From Akkermansia muciniphila (GTDB taxonomy: Bacteria; Verrucomicrobiota; Verrucomicrobiia; Verrucomicrobiales; Akkermansiaceae), in NCBI RefSeq assembly GCF_002884975.1, contig NZ_PJKB01000003.1, positions 62,001 through 126,000 on the forward strand: DNA of 64,000 nucleotides. The letters are read 5' to 3'. A program made the position numbers and the translations under genes. Under the pieces are notes generated by a model. It was not told the origin of the DNA, did not search any database, and saw only the letters and a program-made list of their open reading frames with translations. How positions within the stretch are numbered: position 1 is the first letter of the stretch; each line of letters begins with the position of its first letter. Of the stretch, positions 26,119-34,800 are shown one piece after another.

Positions 26119-26342
26119 TGGCACATCCACGCACCCGTGAGGGTGCGACTGAGCCAGCGGGGGAGCAATGATCAGCATCCGTTGTTTCAATTCACGCACC
26201 TGTGAAGGTGCGACCCCGATACCAAGCAATTACCGTGGCAATGCATCGTTTCAATTCACGCACCTGTGAAGGTGCGACTATGAGTTAATAGTTAACAGGG
26301 ATTGGGGTTAGGTTTCAATTCACGCACCTGTGAAGGTGCGAC
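26119..26342 (-). CRISPR. CRISPR array 2 (type I-C variant), 4 repeats, 3 spacers
   Basis: The 31-bp repeat on the minus strand begins GTCGCACCTTCACAGG and ends GTGAATTGAAAC. The stem is GCACCT/AGGTGC with loop TCAC. Repeats start at 26119, 26184, 26248 and 26312; the 26119 copy is degenerate and has stem GCACCC/GGGTGC and GTGGAT rather than GTGAAT. Spacers are 33-34 nt. Compared with array 1, the repeat is two bases shorter and its stem differs with matched changes on both sides. It is read on minus from the leader at its right. The ~286 bp to its left (25833-26118) are AT-rich with no supported gene. Confidence 0.93.
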
Positions 26343-26525
26343 GGCGGAAGGGGATATGCGTTGAAAGTTAGTGGTACAAATCGCTTTTTGCGCCAACCTC
26401 TTTCAGGATGCATATTCCTTACGCCTTATATTTTATTGGAGGGAATGTCAATCTGCTGATTTCAAGGACTTACAGAAATTGCCGATCTCCCGGGGAATTT
26501 CTGTGAGCTTGGGGTTGGCGCAAAC
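26343..26525 (-). promoter_or_regulatory. Leader of CRISPR array 2
   Basis: Homologous to the array 1 leader. The inverted arms TTTGCGCCAA (26387-26396) and TTGGCGCAAA (26515-26524) are identical in sequence, 118 nt apart, with the near arm again 44 nt from the first repeat. The sequence CTCCCGGGGAATTTCTGTGA just inside the far arm matches array 1 at 17 of 20 positions or more. From 26526 to the glyS terminator nothing else is evident. Confidence 0.8.
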
Positions 26526-26656
26526 AGATCAGCGGTTCAGCATTCATTTTGGAATTGCTGATTCCCATCTGGTTCACCAACCTGTTTTTAATGCTAGATG
26601 GTCAACGGCCTATCGTCCAGCAACTTTTTCCTTCTCTGCCATTCCGAAAACAAAAA

Positions 26657-26681
26657 GCCGCTCCATTCAATATGGAGCGGC
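26657..26681 (-). terminator. Terminator of glycyl-tRNA synthetase
   Basis: Arms GCCGCTCCAT and ATGGAGCGGC with a 5-nt loop, followed on the minus strand by TTTTTG. Confidence 0.85.
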
Positions 26682-26722
26682 CTTGAAGTGTTTTGCGGCA
26701 TCAGCAGCCGCCAAAGGCGCCG

Positions 26723-28300
26723 TTAACGCACACGGGCAATGAGCCAGTGCAGCAAGTCCTTGATGGCGACGCGTTCCTGTTCCATGGAGTCGCGGTGGCG
26801 GATGGTCACCGTGTCCTTGAGGGAGGCATCGTTTTCTCCGAGGGTTTCAAAGTCCACCGTGATGCAGAAGGGGGTGCCCACTTCATCCTGGCGACGGTAG
26901 CGGCGGCCAACAGCTCCCGTTTCATCATAGAAGACGGGCATCCATGGCTGGAGCGTTTTTTCAATTTCCCGGGCGATGCGCACCTGTTCCTCGTTTTTCT
27001 TGAGCAGCGGGAAAATGGCGGCCTTGATGGGAGCCATCCGAGGCACAAAGCGGAGCACGGTACGAACGTCTTTCTTGCCCTTGTCATCCACCAGTTCTTC
27101 TTCATCAAAGGCTTCACAGATGATGGCCAGAATGGTGCGGTCACACCCGGCGGAGGGTTCCACCACATGGGGAATGAATTTTTCCCGAGTTTCTTCGTCA
27201 AAGTATTCCAGCGGACGGCCGGAACCTTTCTGGTGGCAGCTCAAGTCATAGTCCGTGCGGTAGGCAATGCCTTCCAGTTCCTGAATGCCGAACGGGAATT
27301 CATATTCCAGGTCGTAGGTTTTCTTGGAGTAGAAGGCGCGTTCACCATCCGGAACATCCAGCAGATGAATGTGTTCACGCGGCACGCCTACTTCATCATA
27401 GAAGCTGAGGCGGTGTTCCAGCCATTCATCCACCAGGCGCAGGCCGTCTTCCGGACGGCAGAAGTATTCGATTTCCATTTGTTCGAATTCGCGGGAACGG
27501 AAGGTGAAGTTGCGCGGGTTGATTTCGTTGCGGAAGGATTTGCCTATCTGTGCAATCCCGAAGGGGAGCTTCACGCGGGAGCTGTCCAGAATGTTCTTGT
27601 ACTGGCAGAAGATGGACTGGGCCGTTTCCGGGCGCAGCCAGCCGGTAGCATTGGGATCATTTTCATCGGAGGTGGCCCCGATGGTCGTCTTGAACATGAG
27701 GTTGAATTCGCGGGCTTCCGTCACCAGGGAACCGTTGGCGGGGTTGTACATGGTGGAGTCCGTGATGGTTTCCATGCGTTCTCCTTTAAGTTCCATTTCC
27801 TTGTGGGAGACGTCCTTGCCGACCAGCTGGGCATAGTACTGGGCCGCAGTCTTGCGGGCCTTGTCCGCCTGTTTTTCTGAGTCCACCAGCACGGAGTATT
27901 CCTTTTCCACGCTCCAGGAGCCGTCTTTTCTGGCGGCTCCGGTGTAGAAGAAGCCCGTGCCGCTCTGCGCCGGGATCTGGTCCGCGCGCAGGCGTTCCTT
28001 GGTCAGCAGGCAGTCGCACATCGGGTCAGAGAAGCCGCCCACGTGGCCGGAGGCGACCAGCACGGAGTTATGCGTCAGAATGGAGCCGTCCATCCCCACC
28101 ATGTCGTCGCGTTCCTGCACGTTTTTACGCCACCAGTATTCCTTGAGGTTGCGCTTGAGTTCCACGCCCATGGGACCGTAGTCCCAGCAACCATTCAGTC
28201 CGCCATAGATTTCAGCTGCCTGGAAGATGAAGCCTCGCCTTTTGCAGAGGCTCACGATTTTCTCCATTCGGGCGGGATCTGTATTGGTTCTGTCTGCCAT
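26723..28300 (-). CDS. glyQS: Glycyl-tRNA synthetase, single-chain type
   Basis: A 525-residue class II aminoacyl-tRNA synthetase of the homodimeric (eukaryote/archaea/Firmicutes-like) type rather than the split alpha2-beta2 type. It shows RRGFIFQAAEIYGGLNGCWDYGP at the N-terminus, the motif 2 region FRNEINPRNFTFRSREFEQ and the C-terminal motif 3 HVVEPSAGCDRTILAI, then an anticodon-binding domain ending with REIEKTLQPWMPVFYD. The start ATG at 28300 fits the family. It is monocistronic with its own terminator. Confidence 0.95.
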   Translation of the reverse strand: MADRTNTDPARMEKIVSLCKRRGFIFQAAEIYGGLNGCWDYGPMGVELKRNLKEYWWRKNVQERDDMVGMDGSILTHNSVLVASGHVGGFSDPMCDCLLTKERLRADQIPAQSGTGFFYTGAARKDGSWSVEKEYSVLVDSEKQADKARKTAAQYYAQLVGKDVSHKEMELKGERMETITDSTMYNPANGSLVTEAREFNLMFKTTIGATSDENDPNATGWLRPETAQSIFCQYKNILDSSRVKLPFGIAQIGKSFRNEINPRNFTFRSREFEQMEIEYFCRPEDGLRLVDEWLEHRLSFYDEVGVPREHIHLLDVPDGERAFYSKKTYDLEYEFPFGIQELEGIAYRTDYDLSCHQKGSGRPLEYFDEETREKFIPHVVEPSAGCDRTILAIICEAFDEEELVDDKGKKDVRTVLRFVPRMAPIKAAIFPLLKKNEEQVRIAREIEKTLQPWMPVFYDETGAVGRRYRRQDEVGTPFCITVDFETLGENDASLKDTVTIRHRDSMEQERVAIKDLLHWLIARVR

Positions 28301-28384
28301 GATAAGATATATAGATTGGGTTGGCTATGCGGGTTGTATTGATGACCGCAATCAGCGGCCAGTGAAAGCAAAAAGCGTGTCTTC

Positions 28385-29047
28385 TCAAGAATTCGAGGGG
28401 AGGGGAACCCCCTTGAGCAGCTGGGAGTCATATCCGGCTTCCACCAGCGTGCGGAAGGCTTCCATCGCCTCCGGAGTTACGGGCTGTTCCGTGGAAAATC
28501 CCTGTGCTGGGTATTCCAGTATCCGCTGAAAGTCCCCCACCATGGCGGAGACAACCAGCTCCCGAGGCAGTTCCGGGGTCAAGTATTCCCGGAAGCTTAC
28601 GGGAGGGGAACTGACTGCCACCCCGGGTTCCGGCCACTGGGCCTGGAGCGTAGCCAAGGTACGCCGCTCCATGTACGGTTTTTGCAGGGCAATGAGGGTG
28701 GCGGGCTCCGGAATGCCGGCCTTTTTCAGTATTTCCCGGGAAAAACGGACATTTTCCCCGGTGTTGGTGGATTTATTTTCAATGAGTATCCTGTCTTCCG
28801 GCACTCCCGCCTTCATGGCTGCCGCCGCAAAGAGTTCCGCCTCCGTCACGGCCCATTCCCCGGTGAACCGCCCCATCCCGCCGGAAAACAGGAGAAGAGG
28901 GGCCAGCTTCCGCTCATAGAGTTCCGCCGCATATTCCGCCACCCGCACGTCATTGCTGCCAAGGATAAAGATGAGGTCCGCCGGGCACAGCTCCTGCTTC
29001 ACATGGTGGTAGTCCCATAAAATTTCTATCGCTTCCTCCGGAGTCAT
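28385..29047 (-). CDS. YdcF/ElyC-like (DUF218) protein
   Basis: A 220-residue protein of the YdcF/SanA/ElyC superfamily, some members of which act in envelope polysaccharide metabolism; the reaction is unknown. The core is DLIFILGSNDVRVAEYAAEL (early Rossmann strand), LLLFSGGMGRFTG, and DRILIENKSTNTGENVRFS, the classic family motif containing the conserved Asn-Thr-x-Glu-Asn. The ATG at 29047 is chosen; a longer upstream start would overlap the CAAX-protease-like gene by about 100 bp with no family-like sequence. Confidence 0.82.
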   Translation of the reverse strand: MTPEEAIEILWDYHHVKQELCPADLIFILGSNDVRVAEYAAELYERKLAPLLLFSGGMGRFTGEWAVTEAELFAAAAMKAGVPEDRILIENKSTNTGENVRFSREILKKAGIPEPATLIALQKPYMERRTLATLQAQWPEPGVAVSSPPVSFREYLTPELPRELVVSAMVGDFQRILEYPAQGFSTEQPVTPEAMEAFRTLVEAGYDSQLLKGVPLPSNS

Positions 29048-29090
29048 CGGCCCTATGTACCCAAGAAGTTCCTTCCTGTAAACGCCGGAT

Positions 29091-29870
29091 TCACCACAGG
29101 CCGTATTTGCCCCATTCCAGGGCGGCCCATCCCAGCAGCGCATTCGCCACCGCGTGCATGATGATGACGGCGCACAGGTTTTTCTGCCACACGGCAAGGA
29201 GGTACGCCAGAGAGCCGTAGATGAAGGCGCCGCAGTAGTCCACAGGCTGGTGCACGGCCATGAAGCAGAGGGTGGTCACCCAGTACGCTTTCCAGGTGTT
29301 GGTGCCGAAGGGCACTTTCCACGGGTGGTCCAGGTTTACCATCAGGCGCATCAGGTACCCGCGCCAGAAGAGTTCCTCCACCAGCGCCACTACCACCACG
29401 GCCCGGAAAAAGCGCAGGGCCAGCGCCGCCAGCCAGCTCCAGGAGTCCGGGGAAAAGACAACGCCGGGATTAAATCCTTCCGGGCGCGCGTCAATTCCCA
29501 GCAGGTACCGGTACCATGGCCAGGAGGGGTGGCCAAACCATGCATCCGGACCGCCCGGCAGGCGGTCCGCCGCCATCGTGGGGGCCAGCCAGCACAGGAT
29601 GCCCAGCACGCCGAATAGGACGCCCCACGCAGCGGGTTTCCATTTCCAGTCCCAGTCAATGGCCTTTCTCCACCAGATGACCAGGGCAAAGCAGACGATG
29701 GCCTGCACGGGGTACAGCCATTGTTCCGGCGCCCTTCTCCACCAGGCGGCGGCTGGGTGGTCCCATTCCAGGAACGGGGTGCCAAACTGCCACAGAAGGG
29801 TAAAGCCCATGAACACCGCAAACGGCGCTACGTACGCCCTTGTTTTCAGGGCCTCCGGGACGGAGTTCAT
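29091..29870 (-). CDS. CAAX prenyl protease-related (CPBP) membrane protein, exosortase-type
   Basis: A 259-residue polytopic membrane protein of the CPBP/Abi family. The three active-site motifs of the family are seen: VEELFWRGYLMR (EExxxR), FMAVHQPVD (FxxxH) and HAVANALLGWA (HxxxN). The overall layout, with a long N-terminal membrane half before the first motif, fits the subgroup named CAAX prenyl protease-related protein, known from exosortase/PEP-CTERM genomes. A PEP-CTERM protein is encoded at 4.4 kb. The substrate is unknown. It sits 12 bp downstream of the aminotransferase gene. Confidence 0.85.
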   Translation of the reverse strand: MNSVPEALKTRAYVAPFAVFMGFTLLWQFGTPFLEWDHPAAAWWRRAPEQWLYPVQAIVCFALVIWWRKAIDWDWKWKPAAWGVLFGVLGILCWLAPTMAADRLPGGPDAWFGHPSWPWYRYLLGIDARPEGFNPGVVFSPDSWSWLAALALRFFRAVVVVALVEELFWRGYLMRLMVNLDHPWKVPFGTNTWKAYWVTTLCFMAVHQPVDYCGAFIYGSLAYLLAVWQKNLCAVIIMHAVANALLGWAALEWGKYGLW

Positions 29871-29883
29871 GGACGCGGAGGGG

Positions 29884-31053
29884 TCAGGAGAGAGTTTTCA
29901 CGAAACGCTCCATGCGGTTGCAGGCTTCCTTGATTTGGCCAAAGGCGGTCGCATAGCAGCAGCGCAGGAAGCCTTCCCCGCTTGCACCGAAAGCGGTACC
30001 GGGCACAGCGGCCACCTGCTCTTCCATCAGCAGGCGCGTGGCGAATTCCTTGCTGGAAAGGCCGAATTTGGAGATGTCCGGGAAGGCGTAGAATGCGCCG
30101 CCGGGCAAATGGCAGTCCATGCCGATTTCATTGAACCGCTTCACCAGGAAGTCCCGGCGCTGACGGTAGCTTTCCCGCATTTTCAGCATGGCGGAGGTTC
30201 CGTTTTCCAGTGCTTCAATAGCCGCCTCCTGGGAAGTGATGGGCGCGCAGAGCATGGAGTACTGGTGAATTTTCATCATGGCGGAGATGAGCGGTTCCGG
30301 TCCGCAGGCATAACCCAGGCGGAAGCCCGTCATGGCAAATGCCTTGGAAAAACCGTGCAGCAGCAGCGTGCGTTCCTTCATGCCCGGCAGGGAGGCGATG
30401 GAAACATGCGGCTTGCCGTCGTAACGCAGCTCACTGTAAATTTCATCCGTCAGTACAATGAGGTCGTTCTTGATGCAGAGGCGGGCTATTTCCTTGAGCG
30501 TTTCCAGGGGAGCCACCGCTCCGGTGGGATTGGTGGGGAAGTTGAGCATCAGCACCTTGGTCCGGGGCGTAATGGAGGCTTCCAGCACGGCCGGATTCAG
30601 GGCAAACATATCCTGCTTGCTCGTAGGCACGGCAGTAGCCACGCCATAGGCCATGTTCACGCTGGGAGCGTAGGAGACGTAGCAAGGTTCGTGGTAAAGC
30701 ACCTCGTCCCCAGGATTCAGCACGGCGCGCAGAGCCAGGTCAATGGCTTCGCTGACGCCCACCGTCACCAGCACTTCATGCAGGGGGTCGTATTTTACAT
30801 GGAAGAAGCCTTCCACATATTTGACGATGGAACGGCGCAGGGATTCCAGCCCGTAGTTGGAGGTGTAGGAGGTATGCCCTTTTTCCAGGGAGTAGATGGC
30901 CGCCTCGCGGATGTTCCACGGCGTGACGAAGTCCGGTTCCCCCACGCCCAGGGAGATGATGTCCGTCCGGCCTGTGACCAGGTCAAAGAATTCCCGGATG
31001 CCGGAACGGGGAATGGAGCCTACCTGCTCCGCTATTTTGTTCTGCCAGTTCAT
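29884..31053 (-). CDS. Class I/II PLP-dependent aminotransferase
   Basis: A 389-residue fold-type I aminotransferase. Marks are SLGVGEPDFVTP at the start, YTSNYGLESLRR, the Asn motif NFPTNPTGA, the DEIYSELRYDG stretch and the PLP-lysine segment HGFSKAFAMTGFRLGYACG. The subgroup resembles aspartate or MalY/PatA-like aminotransferases acting on amino acids such as aspartate, lysine or aromatic substrates; specificity is not readable. It follows an Lrp-family gene by 27 bp in one operon, consistent with amino-acid-responsive control. Confidence 0.9.
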   Translation of the reverse strand: MNWQNKIAEQVGSIPRSGIREFFDLVTGRTDIISLGVGEPDFVTPWNIREAAIYSLEKGHTSYTSNYGLESLRRSIVKYVEGFFHVKYDPLHEVLVTVGVSEAIDLALRAVLNPGDEVLYHEPCYVSYAPSVNMAYGVATAVPTSKQDMFALNPAVLEASITPRTKVLMLNFPTNPTGAVAPLETLKEIARLCIKNDLIVLTDEIYSELRYDGKPHVSIASLPGMKERTLLLHGFSKAFAMTGFRLGYACGPEPLISAMMKIHQYSMLCAPITSQEAAIEALENGTSAMLKMRESYRQRRDFLVKRFNEIGMDCHLPGGAFYAFPDISKFGLSSKEFATRLLMEEQVAAVPGTAFGASGEGFLRCCYATAFGQIKEACNRMERFVKTLS

Positions 31054-31080
31054 TAATGGTTCCTTTCCGACGGCAGGGGA

Positions 31081-31566
31081 TTACGGAGCAACAACCAGGC
31101 GTTCGGCCTGCACGGGGGCCTCGAACACACAGCCGTTTTTCTTGTAGGTTTTCAGGTGGAAGTGCGTGGAAGTGGACAGAACCCCTTCCAGCGTGGACAG
31201 TTTTTCCGCCACAAACCGGGCGATGTCCCGCATGCTTTTTCCTTCCACCAGCACCAGCAGGTCAAAGCCGCCGCTTGCCAGATAGCAGGAAGAGACTTCG
31301 TCAAAGCGGGAGATGCGCATCGCCAGGCGGTCAAAGCCGCCGTCGCGTTCGGGCGTCATCTTCACCTCAATGAAGGCCGCCACCCGGCTGTCGTGTTCAT
31401 ATTCTTCATTCACCACCGCCTGGTAGCCCAGGATCACGCCTTCCTTTTCCCATTGCTCCCGCTGGGCCCGCACGGCTTCTTCAGTCATGTCAAGACGTTC
31501 GGCCAATTCGCCATCGCTCAAGCGGGCTTGAGTCGCCAGTAACTGTAGAAGTGTTGCGGAGGACAT
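31081..31566 (-). CDS. Lrp/AsnC-family transcriptional regulator
   Basis: A 161-residue regulator with an N-terminal helix-turn-helix (ARLSDGELAERLDMTEEAVRAQ) and a C-terminal RAM domain (AFIEVKMTPERDGGFDR, LLVLVEGKSMRDIARFV). Such proteins bind amino acids and control amino-acid metabolism genes. The co-directional aminotransferase downstream is a likely target. The promoter must lie in the 304-bp AT-rich gap (31567-31870) shared divergently with the helicase gene; nothing else is seen in that gap. Confidence 0.9.
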   Translation of the reverse strand: MSSATLLQLLATQARLSDGELAERLDMTEEAVRAQREQWEKEGVILGYQAVVNEEYEHDSRVAAFIEVKMTPERDGGFDRLAMRISRFDEVSSCYLASGGFDLLVLVEGKSMRDIARFVAEKLSTLEGVLSTSTHFHLKTYKKNGCVFEAPVQAERLVVAP

Positions 31567-31870
31567 AAAATTTCAGGCATAAAAGACCCTTTTATATCGA
31601 ACGTGTCAAGAACACATATTACGCAAGGCTGACATTCGTTCTTTCCAACATGATAAAATACGTTCTTTTTCTTCAAAAAACGTCCCTCGGCGCGAAAACA
31701 TAATATTATTGAATTCAGTAATTTAAGCATTATTTTAAACATTCGTTGGAATTATTTTCAGAGAATAGTTGCTCTAATCCGCCCTTTGTGCCATAGTAAA
31801 GTGCATAGACCTGTAGCGTCCTTTCTTCAAGGAACGCTTGTTTCCAATTTTTATATGACAGTCTGATATT

Positions 31871-34800
31871 ATGAGCATGGCACTTAACCCGGATAGGGCT
31901 ACCCTGAACTTTCTCAACGCCTTTCCGGAAGAAATCCGGCTGCGCGGCGAGAAGCTCCAAAAGGATGGGGCAGTTACACAGATCTTTGGCAATCATTTGT
32001 ATATTCAGGGCCGTGTGGAAGACGCCCACGGCGTACACCGCGTGAACCTGCGCCTTCAGGGCAACAGGTGGTTCGGGGCATGCTCCACGGAGGATGAGGA
32101 TCTGGCCGGTGCGGCCATGTACGCCGCCATGCTGGAACGCATGTACCGCGGCCAGGATCTGCCGGAATCCCCCAATGAATTGAATGACGTCCCCCTGCTG
32201 GATATTCTGGAAGAGAAGCTGGGCCGTGAACTGGATGACAAGGAGGCGGACTACGTCAGCAAGCTGGAAAAGCGCTACCGCCGTTTCGCCATTGAGCAGG
32301 AAATCCATGATCATGACATGGTGCGCCTGAACCCCCGGTGGGAGATCGTCAGCTATGACCCGCTGGAGCTGTGGCCCGTGCCCCCCACGAACATTCTTGA
32401 ATTCTGGAATTACATCGCCTACGCCTTTAACAAGAGGCGCCTGCCCTACCCGGAATTCATGGAATCCATTACGGACCTGGAAAAAATCCAGCGCAAGATT
32501 CATGAGTGGGAGCGTTCCCGTGAAGTGGGCACCTGGTATGACCGCATCCAGTCCGTGAATGAGCGCCCACCGCAGCCGCCCCGCGGGGAGCTGTTCATGA
32601 GGCTCGTCTCCACCATTAACGAAGGCCATTTTGAATACCGCCATTCCCTGAAGCAGGACTGGATACCCGTCCGGGAAAAACAGGACCTGGACCATCTGGA
32701 AAACCTGCATGAACGTGCAGCCGTGCGCATGGACGCCCAGACGGAAATTCTCCTCGTGGCCCTGTCCGACTACGCCCGGGCTGAAGACGCCCTGACCCTG
32801 GACCTGGACCAGGAAGCCGCGTGCGCCCTGATGAACAAGCTTTTCCACCAGCCCGCCCTGAAAGGCTACCTGGTGAACCTGGATGAAAATTACTTCAAGG
32901 TGGTGGATGAACCGCTCAAGTGGATTTGCCAGGATGACCCCATTGAGCCGGATTGCTACGCCCTCCAGCTCGCCACGTCCACCGGCATCAACGTTTCCCA
33001 CTCCGTCCGCCAGCTTCCGGGCCAGCAGGAACTTTACCAGTCTGACGAAACCGTGTTTCCCGGCCCTCCCCGCTGGCTGGAGAGCACGGAAGTGGAACCC
33101 CGCTATTCCATTCCCAAGCAGGTCATTGACAGCCTTGAAGGGGTGGAATTCCTGCGCAAGATCGGCGCTTCCCTTCCCCCCAGCATGGAAGACCGCGTGG
33201 TGGACATTGACCTCCGCGGCACCTTTGACATGAAGATTGTCCGCGGCCTCACCTCCGCGGAAACGGAGCACGTCCTGTGTGAAGTAAGCGCCAAGGACGC
33301 TTCCGGCTACCGCACGGAAAAACTCGGCAAGGACGGCTGGGACGTGGCCCACCAGGAGCCCATGAAGAACAAGGCCCTGCTGCGCTTCATCCGTGAACAT
33401 CTTTACCCCATTCCCGGCCTGCTGGAAGAGATGGGCTTCTCCTATGATCCCCAGGTAGGCGCCTTCAAGGCCCGCGTTACCAGGCAGTTCCCTGAAAAAT
33501 TTGCGGAATGGGCCAAGCAGCTCCCGGAAGAGCTGACCGTCAACATGGATGACAAGCTCAAAACGCTGCTGGCAGACCCAGTGGCCGCCGCCGTACGGTT
33601 TGAAGTGGTCAACCAGGAAATTGACTGGTTTGACCTCCGCATTGTCATTGACGTGGAGGGCGTCCAACTTTCCAAGGAACAAATCCGTGCCCTGGTGGCC
33701 GCCAGAGGCGGCTACGTCCGCATGGACGACGGAGGCTGGATGCGCCTGGAGATCAAGCTGGACAACGACCAGCGCGACGCCGTCACCCGCCTGGGCCTGG
33801 ACCCCTTCGACCTTTCCGGGGAAACCCACCGCATGCACGCCATGCAGCTGGCGGACCCGAAGGCCGCGGAAGTGTTCGACCCGAAGGCATGGAAGCGCAT
33901 CAAGGACCGCACCGCGGAAATCAAGATCGACGTCAAGCCGGACGTCCCCTCCCAGCTCCAGGCCACCCTGCGCCCGTACCAGGTGGACGGCTTCCACTTC
34001 CTGGCTTATCTGGCCACGAACGGCTTCGGCGGCATTCTGGCGGACGACATGGGTTTGGGCAAAACCATCCAGTCCATCACGTACGTGCTCTGGCTGCGTG
34101 AGGAATTCGCGCGCAAAAACAAATCCAAGAAGAAAATCGCCGTTCCTCCGGTACTTATCGTCTGCCCCAAGTCCGTGCTGGACGTCTGGGCCGGGGAAAC
34201 GGAGAAATTCGCTCCCGGCGTGCGCGTGCTCGTCATCCGCAGCAAGGATCAGGCCAATCTGGACGACATCCGGAAGAATTACGATATGGTCGTGGTCAAC
34301 TACGCCCAGCTCCGCGTCTGCGGTGAAACCCTGAACCAGATCAAGTGGCTCACGGTCATCCTGGACGAAGGCCAGCAGATCAAGAACCCGGATTCCAAGG
34401 CCGCCAAGGCCGCCCGTGAAATCGTCTCCTACAACCGCCTGGTGCTTTCCGGCACGCCCATTGAAAACCGCCTGCTGGACATGTGGTCCCTCATGGCCTT
34501 CTCCATGCCCGGCGTCCTCGGCTCCCGCTCCTACTTCAAGAAACGCTTTGACAAGCGCAAGGACCCGCAGAGCCAGAACCGCCTGGCCGCGCGCCTGAAA
34601 CCCTTCCTGCTGCGCCGTACCAAATCCCAGGTGGCGAAGGATCTGCCGCCCAGGACGGAAGAAGAGGTGTACGCCAAGATGGAAGGTATCCAGAGCCAGC
34701 TGTATAAGGCGGAACTCCGCCGCATCCAGCAGGCCCTCCTTGGCCTGGATTCTGATGAATCCGTCAAGAAGAACAGCTTTGCCATTCTGCAAGGGCTCAT

